DNA of 64,000 nt from Sphingomonas oryzagri (GTDB taxonomy: Bacteria > Pseudomonadota > Alphaproteobacteria > Sphingomonadales > Sphingomonadaceae): NCBI RefSeq assembly GCF_029906645.1, contig NZ_JARYGZ010000006.1, positions 40,713 through 104,712 on the forward strand, given 5' to 3'. A program made the translations under genes and the position numbers. The first letter of the stretch is position 1. Each line of letters begins with the position of its first letter. A model generated the notes under the pieces. The model was not told where the DNA came from and made no database searches. It worked only from the letters and a program-made list of their open reading frames with translations. Below, piece after piece: positions 63,684 to 64,000 of this stretch.

Positions 63684-64000
63684 ATGAGTTTTGATCGTGG
63701 GCGGCGCGGGCAGCGCGGCGGCAGGGACAAGCGCGACGGCTTCGGCGGCGACGATTTCGGTGGCGGCGGCGGCTTCGGCGGCGGTGATTTCGGCGGCGGT
63801 TACGGCGGCGGCGGTCGCGGCGGCTTCGGCGGCGGCGACCGTTTCGGTGGCGGCGGCGATCGCTTCGGCGGTGGCGGTGATCGCTTCGGCGGCGGCGGCG
63901 GCGGTGGTGGTCGCGGCGGCTACGGCGGTCGCGGCGGCTTCGGCGGCGGCCCGCGTGGTGGCGGCGGCGGCTTCGGCGGCCCGCGCGGCGGCGGCATGCC
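63684..64000 (+). CDS. Cold-shock protein with glycine-rich N-terminus (3' end outside window)
   Basis: The first 105 codons: MSFDRGRRGQRGGRDKRDGF followed by a long Gly/Phe/Asp/Arg repeat region (FGGGD, DRFGGGG, RGG units) ending GGGMP at the window edge. Sphingomonad cold-shock proteins carry just such a leader before their cold-shock domains, which would follow outside. The RGG-rich part is expected to bind RNA and to be disordered. No cold-shock domain is visible yet, so the call rests on the leader. Confidence 0.7.
   Translation, partial: MSFDRGRRGQRGGRDKRDGFGGDDFGGGGGFGGGDFGGGYGGGGRGGFGGGDRFGGGGDRFGGGGDRFGGGGGGGGRGGYGGRGGFGGGPRGGGGGFGGPRGGGM

Noticed and set aside
63700..64000. Regular GGC/GGT repeat pattern that could be a tandem DNA repeat or CRISPR-like array
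   Set aside because: It is the Gly-rich coding leader of a cold-shock-type protein; units have no spacers.

Overview
The window is high-GC, densely packed alphaproteobacterial chromosome. The gene content points to a sphingomonad (Sphingomonas-like). It has two TonB-dependent receptors, an Atm1-type ABC exporter, CobS/CobT, H+-pumping pyrophosphatase, a DUF2093 protein, a PspC-like protein, many small membrane proteins, and a glycine-rich leader of a cold-shock protein. No rRNA, tRNA or CRISPR array was found. Both ends are cut by the window: the 3' part of clpB at the start and the 5' part of the cold-shock gene at the end.

Layout. 1-9.3 kb: end of clpB, then Fe(II)/2-oxoglutarate hydroxylases (two with TPR arrays) and a sulfotransferase, next to a large TonB-dependent receptor. 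9.5-15.2 kb: M23 lipoprotein, DUF2093, xseA, divergent purD, small membrane proteins. 15.3-22.2 kb: TPR-sulfotransferase, CNNM/CorC protein, tadA, small membrane proteins, rpmB, a phytase-like secreted protein, a glycine-zipper protein. 22.3-36.1 kb: cobT/cobS, a J-domain protein, bolA, hisG-hisD-nusB, a DUF559 nuclease inside a palindromic element, another 2OG oxygenase, thiL, hppA, PAP2 phosphatase, second TonB receptor. 36.1-49.3 kb: retropepsin-like protease, Atm1 exporter, a PspC-type locus behind a sigma-54-like promoter, cupin, a Rieske oxygenase plus FAD oxidoreductase pair, EF-hand/OmpA protein, 2H phosphoesterase, M20 peptidase, gyrB. 57.3-64 kb: tag, rpoN, lptB-lptA-lptC, RNase D-like exonuclease, TerC, cold-shock gene.

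The main discovery is at 49287-57278. This 7,992-bp, lower-GC element starts 7 bases after the last base of the gyrB stop codon. It has Tn7/Tn5053-type hallmarks: TGTCCG...CGGACA termini, a perfect 5-bp target duplication (CCGGT), and subterminal repeats in inverted orientation at the two ends. It carries two TniQ/TnsD-like genes (the first damaged) and no transposase. Its cargo is a MazG-like pyrophosphohydrolase, a HigB / HigA-ImmA pair, and a two-gene operon. That operon encodes a thymidylate-synthase-fold protein with Asp at the position of E. coli Asn177 (the dCMP-type signature) and a protein resembling alpha-glutamyl/putrescinyl-thymine pyrophosphorylases. Together these look like a transposon-borne module for modified pyrimidine nucleotides or modified-base DNA, possibly a phage-defence cargo; this function is inference.

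The rest of the window is studded with palindromic intergenic repeats, at least seven types, several in two copies. Some have become functional: they supply the stop codon of thiL, the ribosome-binding sites of cobT and (at the edge) thiL, and the C-terminus of the DUF559 nuclease.
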